A stretch of DNA of 64,000 bases from Clostridia bacterium (GTDB taxonomy: Bacteria; Bacillota; Clostridia; Christensenellales; CAG-138): positions 1-64,000 of the forward strand of contig JAGACA010000001.1 of NCBI GenBank assembly GCA_017614315.1, written 5' to 3'. This document shows positions 49,928 to 58,114 of the stretch, in pieces; position 1 is the first letter of the stretch; each line of letters starts with the position of its first letter. A program made the position numbers and the translations under genes. A model generated the notes under the pieces. It was given only the letters and a program-made list of their open reading frames with translations. It ran no database searches and was not told the DNA's origin.

Positions 49928-51352
49928 TCAGATATCTATAAGATCGGTGAACTCCCTGCTGACGCCGAGCGCCTTGATTATCTTTACCGCGTCCCGCGGC
50001 GGTTCCTCGTCCGGCGGAACGGGGTAAAGCCCGTAATCCATCAGCTTCGAGAGGTCGTCCGCTCCGCAGGCGAGCCGCGTTTTGAGCGTTTCGGGATCGT
50101 TTCCCTTGAGCCCCGCCACCCTGTAATGGATCTTCGCGAGGCGCGATACGCCGTCGAAATGCGTCGCTATGACGGCGAAAGTGTTCTTCCTTTCGTTGAA
50201 GAGCCGCGCCGCCGCCTTTACGAGCTTCGTGCCCTCGTGCGGGTTGGTGCCGCGGGCGAATTCGTCAAGGAGCACCAGCGCGTTTTCCATTTCGGCGGTG
50301 TCCTTCAGCATCTCGTCGAAAGCCTTCATCTCGCCGCCGAACGTTGAGAGCCCGCTTTCGGCGTCCTCCCTGTCCTCGCTCAAAAGACATACTCCGTCAA
50401 GGTAGGGAAGCTCGGCCGAGTCCGCGAATACGAAATATCCGCACATGGCGAGCATGACGTTAAGTGCGAGCGTCTTTATCGCGACGGATTTGCCGCCCAT
50501 GTTCGCGCCGGTTATGACGACCGAGCCGCGCTCGAGCTTAAGCGAAACGGGCATGAACGAAAGCCCCTTCTCCGCAAGTATCGCCGCGTACCTCGGGTTG
50601 GTCATGCCCGAGAGCCCGAAGCCGTCCGAGCCGACCTTCGGCATGACGGCGCCCGTCTTTTCGGCGAGTCTCGCCTTGCCGAGCGCGAAGTCGAGCCTCG
50701 CTATCGAGGCGGTGTTCGCAAGAAGCTTTTCCTTATATGGGACGAGCTTATCCGTTATTTCGCCGCGCACGCGCGCGTTCTCGTCCTCCTCCATCGCGGC
50801 GAGCCGGGTGCGCTTTATGACAAGCTCCTCCGAAGCGCCGTTTTTCTTTATCTCCTCGTCGACCAGCTTTCTCTCTCGGCGGATGCCGCAAAGCTTTTCG
50901 GAGAGCCTGTCGGATACGTAAAACGAGGGCGACCTCGTCCCGTCGGGATCTATTACGCCTAGAGCGCCGGGGATGGGCTCGATCGAGACGCCGTCGAGCC
51001 CGCGCGAGACGTCCTCCGTCACGGGGGCAATGAGCTCGAGCTGGAGAAGGAAGCGCTTTATCTCGAAGAGCTCGACCTCGGAGAGCGTCTTTGCGCCTAT
51101 CGCGCCGATAGACCTTCTGATATCCTTGACGGGCATAAGGAGCCTCAGTATCGCGTTGACCTTTGCGGGCTCTTCCCTTACGAGCCCGACGAGGCGCGCA
51201 ACGTTTTTCTGCTCCGCCTTTAGCTCGTTCTCTTCACCCCTGCCGTAAAAACGGGCGCGCCTTTTAAGCTCCTCACCGTAAGGGGTCATGAGCTCCACGC
51301 TGTCCGTGACGAAACGGAACCCGATCTTATAAAGCTGTTCGCTGTCAAGCAT
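49928..51352 (-). CDS. kamC: KamC-like MutS-family reactivase ATPase
   Basis: This 474-residue protein has the MutS core/ATPase region without mismatch-binding domains: Walker A TGANMGGKSVAIKT, Walker B LVLLDEFARGTNPHEG and a following ATHFDG. Such short MutS homologues paired with KamB accompany lysine 5,6-aminomutase in lysine-fermenting Clostridia and Fusobacteria and are annotated as reactivases of that B12 enzyme. No kamD or kamE is in the window, so here the target may be elsewhere or different. The ATG at 51352 overlaps the kamB stop by 8 bases. Confidence 0.82.
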   Translation of the reverse strand: MLDSEQLYKIGFRFVTDSVELMTPYGEELKRRARFYGRGEENELKAEQKNVARLVGLVREEPAKVNAILRLLMPVKDIRRSIGAIGAKTLSEVELFEIKRFLLQLELIAPVTEDVSRGLDGVSIEPIPGALGVIDPDGTRSPSFYVSDRLSEKLCGIRRERKLVDEEIKKNGASEELVIKRTRLAAMEEDENARVRGEITDKLVPYKEKLLANTASIARLDFALGKARLAEKTGAVMPKVGSDGFGLSGMTNPRYAAILAEKGLSFMPVSLKLERGSVVITGANMGGKSVAIKTLALNVMLAMCGYFVFADSAELPYLDGVCLLSEDREDAESGLSTFGGEMKAFDEMLKDTAEMENALVLLDEFARGTNPHEGTKLVKAAARLFNERKNTFAVIATHFDGVSRLAKIHYRVAGLKGNDPETLKTRLACGADDLSKLMDYGLYPVPPDEEPPRDAVKIIKALGVSREFTDLIDI

Positions 51353-52334
51353 TTTTAACGTCCAGTACCCTCGCGCCGACGCCCAGATCGTTGAGCTTCG
51401 ACCGTACCCTTTCGATGAATCTTTCCGCGTCGTAGTGCATGCCGTACGCGGAGAACGCGTTGACCGTGACGGCAAGGAGCCTCGTGCCCTTCAAAACGGC
51501 GAATCCGCGCGTGAACCTTTCGAGCTTGTCGAAGCTCTCCTTTTTGAGGAGCAGCCTCGACGCGTCGACGGCAATGAGCCGCGTGTTTTTGAGAAGCTTT
51601 GCGTGAGCGAGTATCTCCCTTGCGGTCAGGTCGGTCACGGCGCCGTTCAGAACGAGCATCTCCGCGCCCTCCTTAAGCTTATCCGCGAGCTTTGTCAGCT
51701 CATCCGCGCGGTAAGTCCCGCTTTCCGTAACGGCCTCGAACCTTGCCCCGCCTTCCGTCTTGACGTCCGCCTCGCCGAGGCTGAACAGCGACGCTATATA
51801 GGCGGTGTCTGCCGCGGTCTTTTCCATATCGGGATCGTACGACGCGCCGGACGAGAGTATCACGCCGTCGGCAAGAGCGGGATTCCCGAGGGATTTGCGG
51901 CTGATCGCGCCGTCGATCAGCACACGGTCGCAGCCGAAGCCGAGAAGCGCGTCGCGGAGAAGCTTCTGCTGCTCCGTGGTGGACGCGCCGCCGAGCTGTA
52001 CGAAGCCCGACGACCTCGCCCTGAATATTATTATTTCGCCCATGGGCGTCGGGATACCGGTCTTGTCGAGGATCTCGCGCGACACGTCGCCCATGGGAAC
52101 GAGCCCCTCGGCGGTCGCGATGACCGCGCCCTCGCGGACGAATATCTCGGGCTTCTTCGTGTTGGTGACGAGGTCGCTCCTCTCGCCGTCGCGGCCTATG
52201 GACGTCAGCCCCAGCGTCTCGCCCCGATCCTCGCATTCGGCGATCACGGAATTGAGAACGGTGGTCTTGCCGGCGTTCTTGCACATGCCTATTACGGAAA
52301 GCGTCCTTGTCCCTTCGATCAGTTCGTAAAGCAC
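51345..52334 (-). CDS. kamB: KamB-like reactivase subunit (P-loop protein)
   Basis: This 329-residue protein starts with a P-loop (IGMCKNAGKTTVLN) close to the N-terminus, followed by GLTSIGRDGE, a VREGAVIATAEG segment, the TPMGEIIIFRARSSGFVQLGG-type block and LIDGAISRKSLG. These match the KamB family that partners KamC. I start at the GTG at 52334 behind GAAGGGG; a TTG further upstream gives a basic, unconserved tail. The pair is probably one operon with cysS downstream. Its biochemical activity (reactivation or chaperoning of a radical or B12 enzyme) is inferred from the family's context elsewhere. Confidence 0.78.
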   Translation of the reverse strand: MLYELIEGTRTLSVIGMCKNAGKTTVLNSVIAECEDRGETLGLTSIGRDGERSDLVTNTKKPEIFVREGAVIATAEGLVPMGDVSREILDKTGIPTPMGEIIIFRARSSGFVQLGGASTTEQQKLLRDALLGFGCDRVLIDGAISRKSLGNPALADGVILSSGASYDPDMEKTAADTAYIASLFSLGEADVKTEGGARFEAVTESGTYRADELTKLADKLKEGAEMLVLNGAVTDLTAREILAHAKLLKNTRLIAVDASRLLLKKESFDKLERFTRGFAVLKGTRLLAVTVNAFSAYGMHYDAERFIERVRSKLNDLGVGARVLDVKNA

Positions 52335-52390
52335 GGAGCGGCCCCTTCGATCGCGGCGCGGCAAAAGCCTGCCATATTTTTCCGATTATA

Positions 52391-52419
52391 ATTATAGCAT
52401 AGCGACAGGGCAAATGTAA
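52391..52419 (-). promoter_or_regulatory. Promoter of kamB-kamC
   Basis: Reading leftward: TTACAT (52414-52419), 17-base spacer, TATAAT (52391-52396). Confidence 0.65.
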
Positions 52420-52479
52420 ACTCTTATTATGAATATAAAACTTTGCCGAAGCGGTACGGGATCGGAACCTGCGGCGGTC

Positions 52480-52493
52480 TATACGTTCGTATA
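52480..52493. promoter_or_regulatory. 14-base perfect palindrome between kamB and the XRE-S24 gene
   Basis: TATACGTTCGTATA reads TATACG-TT-CGTATA, with perfect 6-base arms around TT. It lies between two divergent promoters (52391-52419 and 52571-52599) and could be an operator for the adjacent repressor. The surrounding 52420-52570 holds no gene. Confidence 0.35.
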
Positions 52494-52570
52494 AATCGCG
52501 CTGTTGTGTCTGCGGCGTGCGGTTTTTCTTCACCATGAGGAGAAAATGCTGATAAATAATCTCTCAACTA

Positions 52571-52599
52571 TTGATTTTTGCGTACTGTGCTGATATAAT
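52571..52599 (+). promoter_or_regulatory. Promoter of the XRE-S24 repressor gene
   Basis: TTGATT (52571-52576), 17-base spacer, TATAAT (52594-52599). It overlaps an in-frame ATG, which rules that ATG out as the start. Confidence 0.75.
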
Positions 52600-52621
52600 A
52601 GCCCAAACGGAGGTGAAAACC

Positions 52622-53308
52622 ATGGAAATAGGCAAAAGGCTGACCGAGCTCCGCAAGGCCGCGGGCATGTCGCAGCAGGACGTCGCGGACGTCATATCGA
52701 GGCATCTTGCGCCGATCACCAACAGGGCGGTATCAAAATGGGAAAAGGGCGCGTCCCTTCCCGACGCCTGCCAGTTCATATGGCTGTGCGAGATATACGG
52801 CGTGACGGACGTCGCGTCCGAGTTCCTGGGCATCGGCGGCTCGAGCCCCTACGCCGGCCTCAACCGCGACGGCATACTGATGGCGAACGAGATGATAGCG
52901 CTCCTCCGCCTCTCCGAGCTTTACGCCGCAAAAAAGCCCAAGTTCACCGCGAAGCGCGTGGTGCCGCTTTACGATCTTCCCGTTTCCGCCGGCACGGGGA
53001 TATTTCTCGACAGCGACAATTACGAGTCGATCGAATCCGACGAGATCCCGCCCGACGCAAATTTCGCGGTCAGGATAAGCGGCGATTCCATGGAGCCCGA
53101 ACTTCATGACGGGCAGGTGGTGTTCGTGAAGAGCACGACGGAGGTCAATACGGGCGATATCGGGATATTCGTGTATAACGGCGACTCCTACTGTAAGAAG
53201 CTCGACCGCTCGGACGGCATACGCCTCGTGTCGCTGAACGAGAAATACAAGCCCATCAACATCAAATATGCCTACGAGCTGCGCGTCGTAGGCAAGGTGG
53301 TTGGCTGA
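52622..53308 (+). CDS. XRE-family repressor with S24 (LexA-like) peptidase domain
   Basis: This encodes 228 residues. An N-terminal helix-turn-helix (about 5-60, with LTELRKAAGMSQQDVADVI) is joined to a C-terminal S24 domain (about 115-228) that has the nucleophile in ISGDSMEPEL and the lysine in SYCKKLD. An Ala-Gly pair in PVSAGTG lies where LexA and CI cleave themselves, so RecA-stimulated self-cleavage is plausible. It resembles prophage repressors but stands alone among host genes, 31 kb from the phage-derived locus. The ATG at 52622 follows GGAGG. Confidence 0.85.
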   Translation: MEIGKRLTELRKAAGMSQQDVADVISRHLAPITNRAVSKWEKGASLPDACQFIWLCEIYGVTDVASEFLGIGGSSPYAGLNRDGILMANEMIALLRLSELYAAKKPKFTAKRVVPLYDLPVSAGTGIFLDSDNYESIESDEIPPDANFAVRISGDSMEPELHDGQVVFVKSTTEVNTGDIGIFVYNGDSYCKKLDRSDGIRLVSLNEKYKPINIKYAYELRVVGKVVG

Positions 53309-53395
53309 ACAAGTAATGATCCGCCCGGGATCCCGGGCTCATTTACATAAGGATATAAAGCTTTATAAGGGATCTTTCCGCTGTTTTCGACGGAA

Positions 53396-53430
53396 AAAGA
53401 CCGCCCGCACATCGATCGCGGGCGGTCTTT
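53396..53430. terminator. Bidirectional intrinsic terminator
   Basis: AAAGACCGCCCGC pairs with GCGGGCGGTCTTT around a CGATCG-containing loop, between the XRE-S24 gene and the convergent uraA. Confidence 0.9.
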
Positions 53431-53440
53431 CATAGACAGC

Positions 53441-54859
53441 TTACTTGATGATCTGCTGGGGCTCGTCCTTGCCCTCTTCCTTCTTCTTGCCGGAGAGGAT
53501 GAGGTTGGTGATGATGCCGAGGATCAGCGCGCAGGCGACCTCGGTGATGGTGATGGTCTGGCCGTTCTTCAGTACGAAGTCGAGGCTCATGAGGCCGACG
53601 CCCGCGATGAGGATAACGGAAGCAACGAAGAGGTTGCGGTTCTCGTTAAGGTCGACCGGCTGGAGCATCTTAAGACCGGATACCGCGATGAAGCCGTAGA
53701 GCGTCATGCAGACGCCGCCCATTACGCACGCGGGGATCGAATCGAGGAAGGCCACGAACGGAGCGATGAACGAGGAGAGCATCGCGAGTATCGCAGCGGC
53801 GGTTATGGTGATGACGGAAGCGTTGCCGGTGATGGCTACGCAGCCGATGGACTCGCCGTAGGTGGTGTTGGGGCAGCCGCCGAAGAACGCGCCCGCCAGG
53901 GAGCCGATACCGTCGCCGAGGAGGGTCCTGGAGAGGCCGGGATCGGTGGTAAGATCCTTGCCGACGATGGTCGAAAGGTTCTTATGATCGGCAAGATGCT
54001 CCGCAAATACGACGAACGCGACGGGGATATAGCCTACCGCGATGGTGCCTATATAAGCGGGAGTGAGCACCTTGAGGCCGTTCCATGCCTTGAGGAACGC
54101 GAACTCGGGCAGGGAGATGAATGTAGAGAACCTTACGCCGTCGGCGACAAGAGCCTTGAAGGGCGTGAAGTCGATTATCTTGAGCGCGTCGATGTCGTTC
54201 GCGTTGCCGATGAGGGTGAACACGAGCGCGACGGCATAGCCGGCGAGGATACCGATTATGAACGGTACGAGCCTAATGGTCTTAGTGCCGTAGGTGGAGC
54301 AGATGATGACCACGAACAGGGTGACGAGCGCGCAGACGAGCGCGATATAGGGAGAAGCGATGCCCTGGACAGCGCCGTTGACGATGGGTCCGACGTCGCC
54401 GTTCATCATGTCGCCGACGGCGTTCTTCGCGAGGCAGAGACCTATTATCGCGACGGTCGGTCCGATAACGACGGCGGGCATGAGCTTGGTGATCCACTTA
54501 ACGCCCGCAAGCTTTACGACGATCGCGATCACGACGTAAACGAGAGCGGCAAAAGCTGCGCCGATGATGAGTCCGAGATAACCCATCTCCATGGAAGCGG
54601 CGCCCGCGAAGGCGGCGAACATGGAGCCGAGGAACGCGAACGAGGAACCGAGGAAGACGGGGCTCCTGAACTTGGTGAAGAGCTGGTAGACGATGGTGCC
54701 TACGCCCGCTCCGAAGAGCGCGGCGGAAGCGGTCATGCCGTTTCCGACGATGGCGGGCACGGCGATGGTCGCCGCCATGATCGCCAAGAGCTGCTGGAAC
54801 GCGAACATGACGAGCTGCCCGAATTTGGGACGGTCTTTGACGTTGTAGATAAGATTCAT
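53441..54859 (-). CDS. uraA: Uracil permease (NCS2/UraA family)
   Basis: This 472-residue transporter has about 14 helices. Family marks are QQLLAIMAATIAVPAIVGNG near the start, the substrate-site helix with AEHLADHKNLSTIVGKDL, GDGIGSLAGAFFGGCPNTTYGESIG, and AIFLxSI-like ACVMGGVCMTLYGF later. It takes up uracil with protons. The gene follows pyrR by 43 bases, the classic pairing of PyrR with a pyrimidine permease, and ends at a strong terminator. Confidence 0.93.
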   Translation of the reverse strand: MNLIYNVKDRPKFGQLVMFAFQQLLAIMAATIAVPAIVGNGMTASAALFGAGVGTIVYQLFTKFRSPVFLGSSFAFLGSMFAAFAGAASMEMGYLGLIIGAAFAALVYVVIAIVVKLAGVKWITKLMPAVVIGPTVAIIGLCLAKNAVGDMMNGDVGPIVNGAVQGIASPYIALVCALVTLFVVIICSTYGTKTIRLVPFIIGILAGYAVALVFTLIGNANDIDALKIIDFTPFKALVADGVRFSTFISLPEFAFLKAWNGLKVLTPAYIGTIAVGYIPVAFVVFAEHLADHKNLSTIVGKDLTTDPGLSRTLLGDGIGSLAGAFFGGCPNTTYGESIGCVAITGNASVITITAAAILAMLSSFIAPFVAFLDSIPACVMGGVCMTLYGFIAVSGLKMLQPVDLNENRNLFVASVILIAGVGLMSLDFVLKNGQTITITEVACALILGIITNLILSGKKKEEGKDEPQQIIK

Positions 54860-54902
54860 GATTCCCTCCGTATTATTCTGCAGACCGGTTAAGGCCTGCC
54901 AT

Positions 54903-55442
54903 TTAACGTTCGTAAAGCTTTACCGCAAGCGGCTCGCCGTCCGTTTCGGGCACGGTAACCGCCACGAGCTCGCTCCTTGCCGTCGGTATGTTCTTGCCGA
55001 CGAAGTCCGGCCGGATCGGAAGCTCCCTGTGACCCCTGTCCACCAGCACGAGAAGCTGTATCATAGAAGGACGTCCGCGGCTGAATACCGCCTCGATCGC
55101 CGCCCTTGCGGTGCGGCCCGTGAATATCACGTCGTCGACGAGTATCACGCATTTGCCGTCCACTTCGCAGGGGAAGTACGTCTCCCCCGCGTCCGGCATA
55201 TCGGAAAGCCTGGTCAGATCGTCGCGGTAAAGCGTTATGTCGAGATGACCGACCGGGACGTCCTCGCCGCCGAACCTTTTGAGGTTCGCGGCGATGAGGT
55301 GCGCGAGCGGCAGTCCCCTGCGCCGTATGCCGAGAAGCACCACGTTGTGTATATCGCCCGAACGCTCGATTATCTCATGCGTGAGCCTTGCGAGCGTGCG
55401 TACGACGTCGGCTTCGGTCATTATTTCGGACTTGAGCTTCAT
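54903..55442 (-). CDS. pyrR: PyrR pyrimidine regulator / uracil phosphoribosyltransferase
   Basis: This 179-residue protein has the PRPP-binding motif VILVDDVIFTGRTARAA and the PyrR-typical GIRRRGLPLAHLIA and VGHLDITLYRDDL. In Firmicutes it binds pyr mRNA leaders to cause attenuation and also makes UMP from uracil. I looked for a binding loop (ARUCCNGNGAGGYU-like) in the 43 bases before uraA and did not see a clear one. It follows the DHHW gene by 9 bases, so it may be read from the upstream cassette promoter. Confidence 0.94.
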   Translation of the reverse strand: MKLKSEIMTEADVVRTLARLTHEIIERSGDIHNVVLLGIRRRGLPLAHLIAANLKRFGGEDVPVGHLDITLYRDDLTRLSDMPDAGETYFPCEVDGKCVILVDDVIFTGRTARAAIEAVFSRGRPSMIQLLVLVDRGHRELPIRPDFVGKNIPTARSELVAVTVPETDGEPLAVKLYER

Positions 55443-55451
55443 ATCCCTTCC

Positions 55452-56630
55452 TTACCGCAGGAATGCGATCATTATGTCGCTGACGGCGGAATCCGCGCCG
55501 ATAACGACTATCAGTTCGCTTATGCCGTACTCCTCGACGAGCTCCGACGGGAGCGGAAGATCCGGACTCATATAATACCTGGTGTCGATCATCACGACGC
55601 GCGAATAGGTGAGCGCGAGGAGCGGGGCGATGGAGTTCCCGAAGCTGTCCTTGACGAGCATCACCGTGCGCCCGTTGCCCTCGGGATTCTCGATCACGGT
55701 AATGCCGTTGTTCGACCAGAGGTACGCCGCGTACTTGTCGACATTGCCCTCCTTAAGCTGCTCCCTGTCGTATACGCCCTCGTATCTGACCGTTCTTTCC
55801 CCCCAGCCGATCCCGGTCGTAAGGCCGTTCATCGCTCTGCTCGTCCACACCTCGAGCGTATCGGGCTTCGTGAGCCACATGCCGGCCTTGCGGTAGTAGC
55901 TTCCGAAGAACTCGTATTTCTCGACGCCGAAGGCGCTTTTGTCGACGGCGGCCTCGCCGTAATGCTCCATCACGTCCTTATAGATCTCGTACGCGCCGTT
56001 CATCGTCCAGTGATGATCCGTCCTGTACATGAGGTAATCCTCCGCGCTTTCGTCGAATATCGCGGCGATATCGGGGACGTAGGCGTTCGCCCTCTCGCGC
56101 ACGGAGGCGATTATGACGTCGTCGTAATAGAGAAGGTGGACGGCGGGAAGCTCGTCCGCGTTAGTGATCGCGGCTGACGGCACAACGGCGATGACCGTAT
56201 CGAGGCCGTTCGCCGAGGCGAATTCGTTGATCTTTTTGACGTTCTTGTCGAGGTATTCGCTCGCGGGATCGAGCGGCGCGTCGAAGAGACGCCCGTTTTT
56301 GCCCATAACGACGGCCTGATTGGCGTTCCTGCCGGTGTACCTCAGGTAATAGGAATTGAGGGCTATGAAGAAGTTCCTCGCGGGATAGTGATCCTCGAGG
56401 AACTTATCGACGTTCTTTGACATGTAGCCGCGCACGAGCTCGGTCATGAGAGCCGAGGCCGATTTGCCCTTGAAGGGGTCGTCGGCGAGCTTACGGAACT
56501 CAAGGGAGCTCATCTCGCCGGCGTGCTTCGGGAGCGCGAACAGCAGGACGGAAAGAAAGCCCAGAGCCGCCATGAATATTATGACGGTCATGAGCTCGCT
56601 TGTTTTGAATTTTGCCTTTTCTTTTTTCAA
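55452..56630 (-). CDS. DHHW-motif protein (AlgJ/AlgX-like O-acetylation partner)
   Basis: This 392-residue membrane-anchored protein has one N-terminal helix (about 12-33) and an outer SGNH-like domain resembling AlgJ/DltD-type factors. The name-giving motif RTDHHWTMNGAY lies near residue 200, and VMLVKDSFGNSIAP near 330 supplies the serine-containing SFGNS motif. Such proteins move acyl groups onto extracellular polysaccharides together with an MBOAT membrane acyltransferase. No MBOAT gene is present here, which is unusual. It is the third gene of the SGNH-DUF4358-DHHW set. Confidence 0.82.
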   Translation of the reverse strand: MKKEKAKFKTSELMTVIIFMAALGFLSVLLFALPKHAGEMSSLEFRKLADDPFKGKSASALMTELVRGYMSKNVDKFLEDHYPARNFFIALNSYYLRYTGRNANQAVVMGKNGRLFDAPLDPASEYLDKNVKKINEFASANGLDTVIAVVPSAAITNADELPAVHLLYYDDVIIASVRERANAYVPDIAAIFDESAEDYLMYRTDHHWTMNGAYEIYKDVMEHYGEAAVDKSAFGVEKYEFFGSYYRKAGMWLTKPDTLEVWTSRAMNGLTTGIGWGERTVRYEGVYDREQLKEGNVDKYAAYLWSNNGITVIENPEGNGRTVMLVKDSFGNSIAPLLALTYSRVVMIDTRYYMSPDLPLPSELVEEYGISELIVVIGADSAVSDIMIAFLR

Positions 56631-56638
56631 TTTTCAGA

Positions 56639-57139
56639 TCAGAGCACCGAGTCTATGTATTTGGCGGCCGCGGCGTTGTCGTTCGTTACGGCGACTACCG
56701 CGTATTTGCCGGAGACCCTCTTTACCGCGGAGTTGAGCTTGACGACCTGTTCGGGACCGTACTCCGTATAGTCCTTTATGAGGCGGTCGATGACCGCTTC
56801 GAGCTTCTCCATCACCTGCTCGGCCGCGGCCTCGTCGACCGCTTCGACGCAGATTATGAGCTCGGGATACGCCGCGGAGGAGTAATAGGCGATCTGCTTT
56901 ACCCCGTCCTTCTCGGCGACGAGATCGGATTCGATGCGGGTCAAGGTGAGCGCGAACGCCCTTTCCTCTATCTCCGCAAGATATTCGTCCTCGAACGAGC
57001 AGTTCGAAAGGATATCCGCCGCGAGAGCTATGACGTCGTGCTCCTTCGCGGGCTTACCGTTGTTATTGCAGGCGGCGAACGCGTATGCGGTCAGCGCCGC
57101 CAAAAGTATTACGGCTATTGCCTTCACTGTCTTTTTCAT
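56639..57139 (-). CDS. DUF4358 lipoprotein
   Basis: This 166-residue precursor has a signal peptide with a lipobox-like AFAAC near residue 24. The mature domain (about 35-166) fits DUF4358, a small alpha/beta domain usually encoded beside DHHW and MBOAT genes; ILSNCSFEDEY and VAVTNDNAAAAKYIDS are visible landmarks. It would be lipid-anchored on the outer face, probably an accessory of surface acylation. It is coupled to DHHW by an 8-base gap. Confidence 0.78.
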   Translation of the reverse strand: MKKTVKAIAVILLAALTAYAFAACNNNGKPAKEHDVIALAADILSNCSFEDEYLAEIEERAFALTLTRIESDLVAEKDGVKQIAYYSSAAYPELIICVEAVDEAAAEQVMEKLEAVIDRLIKDYTEYGPEQVVKLNSAVKRVSGKYAVVAVTNDNAAAAKYIDSVL

Positions 57140-57151
57140 TCGTTTTCTCCT

Positions 57152-57952
57152 TTACTGTCTTACGCCCATTATCCAAAGGCAGATGTGCTCCGCCCAGACG
57201 CGGTAATAATCGAGCTTGGGATGCACGCCGTCGCTCGACGCGTCCGCGGGAAGATAGCCCTCGGAGTCGTAGAAGGATTCGGGGACCTTAATGAGCGTTA
57301 CGTCCTTCGCCTCGCAGAGCACCCTGATGACCTCGTTTATGCGCTTGACGTTTTCGAGGGTGACGCCGTTCTCGTTCTTGTCGCTCTTCGCCTTGCTGAC
57401 GGGGAGCACCTCGAGTATGTAGATCTTGCAGCCGGGCTGACGCTGACGGATGGCGTCGATCAGCTTTTCGTATTTTTCGCTGAACACGGAAAGGCTCGGC
57501 CAGCCGAGCTCGTTCGTGCCGAAGCAGAGTATGACCTTGCCGTAGCGGCCGCTGTTGAGCTCGTCTATGACCGGCACGGAGCTGCCGTCGATATACGAGG
57601 TGAACACCGAGTTCACGTTGAGCGAGGTCTTGGTCAAAAACTTGCCGTGTGTGATTATTCCGTAGGAGAACAGCCCGTGAAGAATGGAGTTCCCTATGAA
57701 CACCGCGTCGTCGAATACCGTGGGATCGGCCTGATAAGGCGTTGCCGTGGGATCGGGTGTATCCGTCGCGGGAGGCTCGCTCGTCGGAGAGACGGGCATC
57801 GTGAGCTCGGGAGTCGGGACGGGAGTTGCATAAGGAACGGGGGTGTATATATCCACGATCGGCGGATCGTCCGGCTCGACCGGCTTCTGACAGCCGGACG
57901 CGAGGCTTACCGCCGAAAGCAGTATCAGGAATATTGCAATAAACCTTTTCAT
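57152..57952 (-). CDS. SGNH/GDSL-hydrolase lipoprotein
   Basis: This 266-residue precursor has a lipobox ASGC near residue 21, a Pro/Thr-rich stalk (about 25-75) and an SGNH hydrolase domain. Block I is FIGNSILHG with the nucleophile serine, block III is CFGTNELG, and the His-containing block V is SDGVHPKLD. It should remove or transfer acetyl/acyl groups outside the cell. I start at the ATG at 57952 behind AAGGA; the frame continues upstream into its promoter. It is first in the cassette leading to DUF4358, DHHW, pyrR and uraA. Confidence 0.85.
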   Translation of the reverse strand: MKRFIAIFLILLSAVSLASGCQKPVEPDDPPIVDIYTPVPYATPVPTPELTMPVSPTSEPPATDTPDPTATPYQADPTVFDDAVFIGNSILHGLFSYGIITHGKFLTKTSLNVNSVFTSYIDGSSVPVIDELNSGRYGKVILCFGTNELGWPSLSVFSEKYEKLIDAIRQRQPGCKIYILEVLPVSKAKSDKNENGVTLENVKRINEVIRVLCEAKDVTLIKVPESFYDSEGYLPADASSDGVHPKLDYYRVWAEHICLWIMGVRQ

Positions 57953-58013
57953 CAGATCTTGTCCTTGTTTATCGAATGACCGCGCAGGGATGACTTCCCG
58001 CACAGTTCCAGTT

Positions 58014-58042
58014 ATTATACCAGATATCGGATCAAATTGCAA
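58014..58042 (-). promoter_or_regulatory. Promoter of the SGNH-DUF4358-DHHW cassette
   Basis: Reading leftward: TTGCAA (58037-58042), 17-base spacer, TATAAT (58014-58019). Confidence 0.7.
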
Positions 58043-58072
58043 TATCATATGAACATATTGTGATAAAATATA

Positions 58073-58097
58073 GGAACGCGGCTTTTCGCCGCGTTCC
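58073..58097 (-). terminator. Terminator of the XRE-DUF4097 gene
   Basis: Reading leftward: GGAACGCGGC, loop, GCCGCGTTCC, then TATATTTTAT. It lies 17 bases after the stop. Confidence 0.75.
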
Positions 58098-58114
58098 CGT
58101 CGCGTTAACGCGCC

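Noticed and set aside
52571-52621. Upstream ATG for the XRE-S24 repressor
   Set aside because: It coincides with the -35 of the promoter; the XRE domain begins at the ATG at 52622, which has a GGAGG site.
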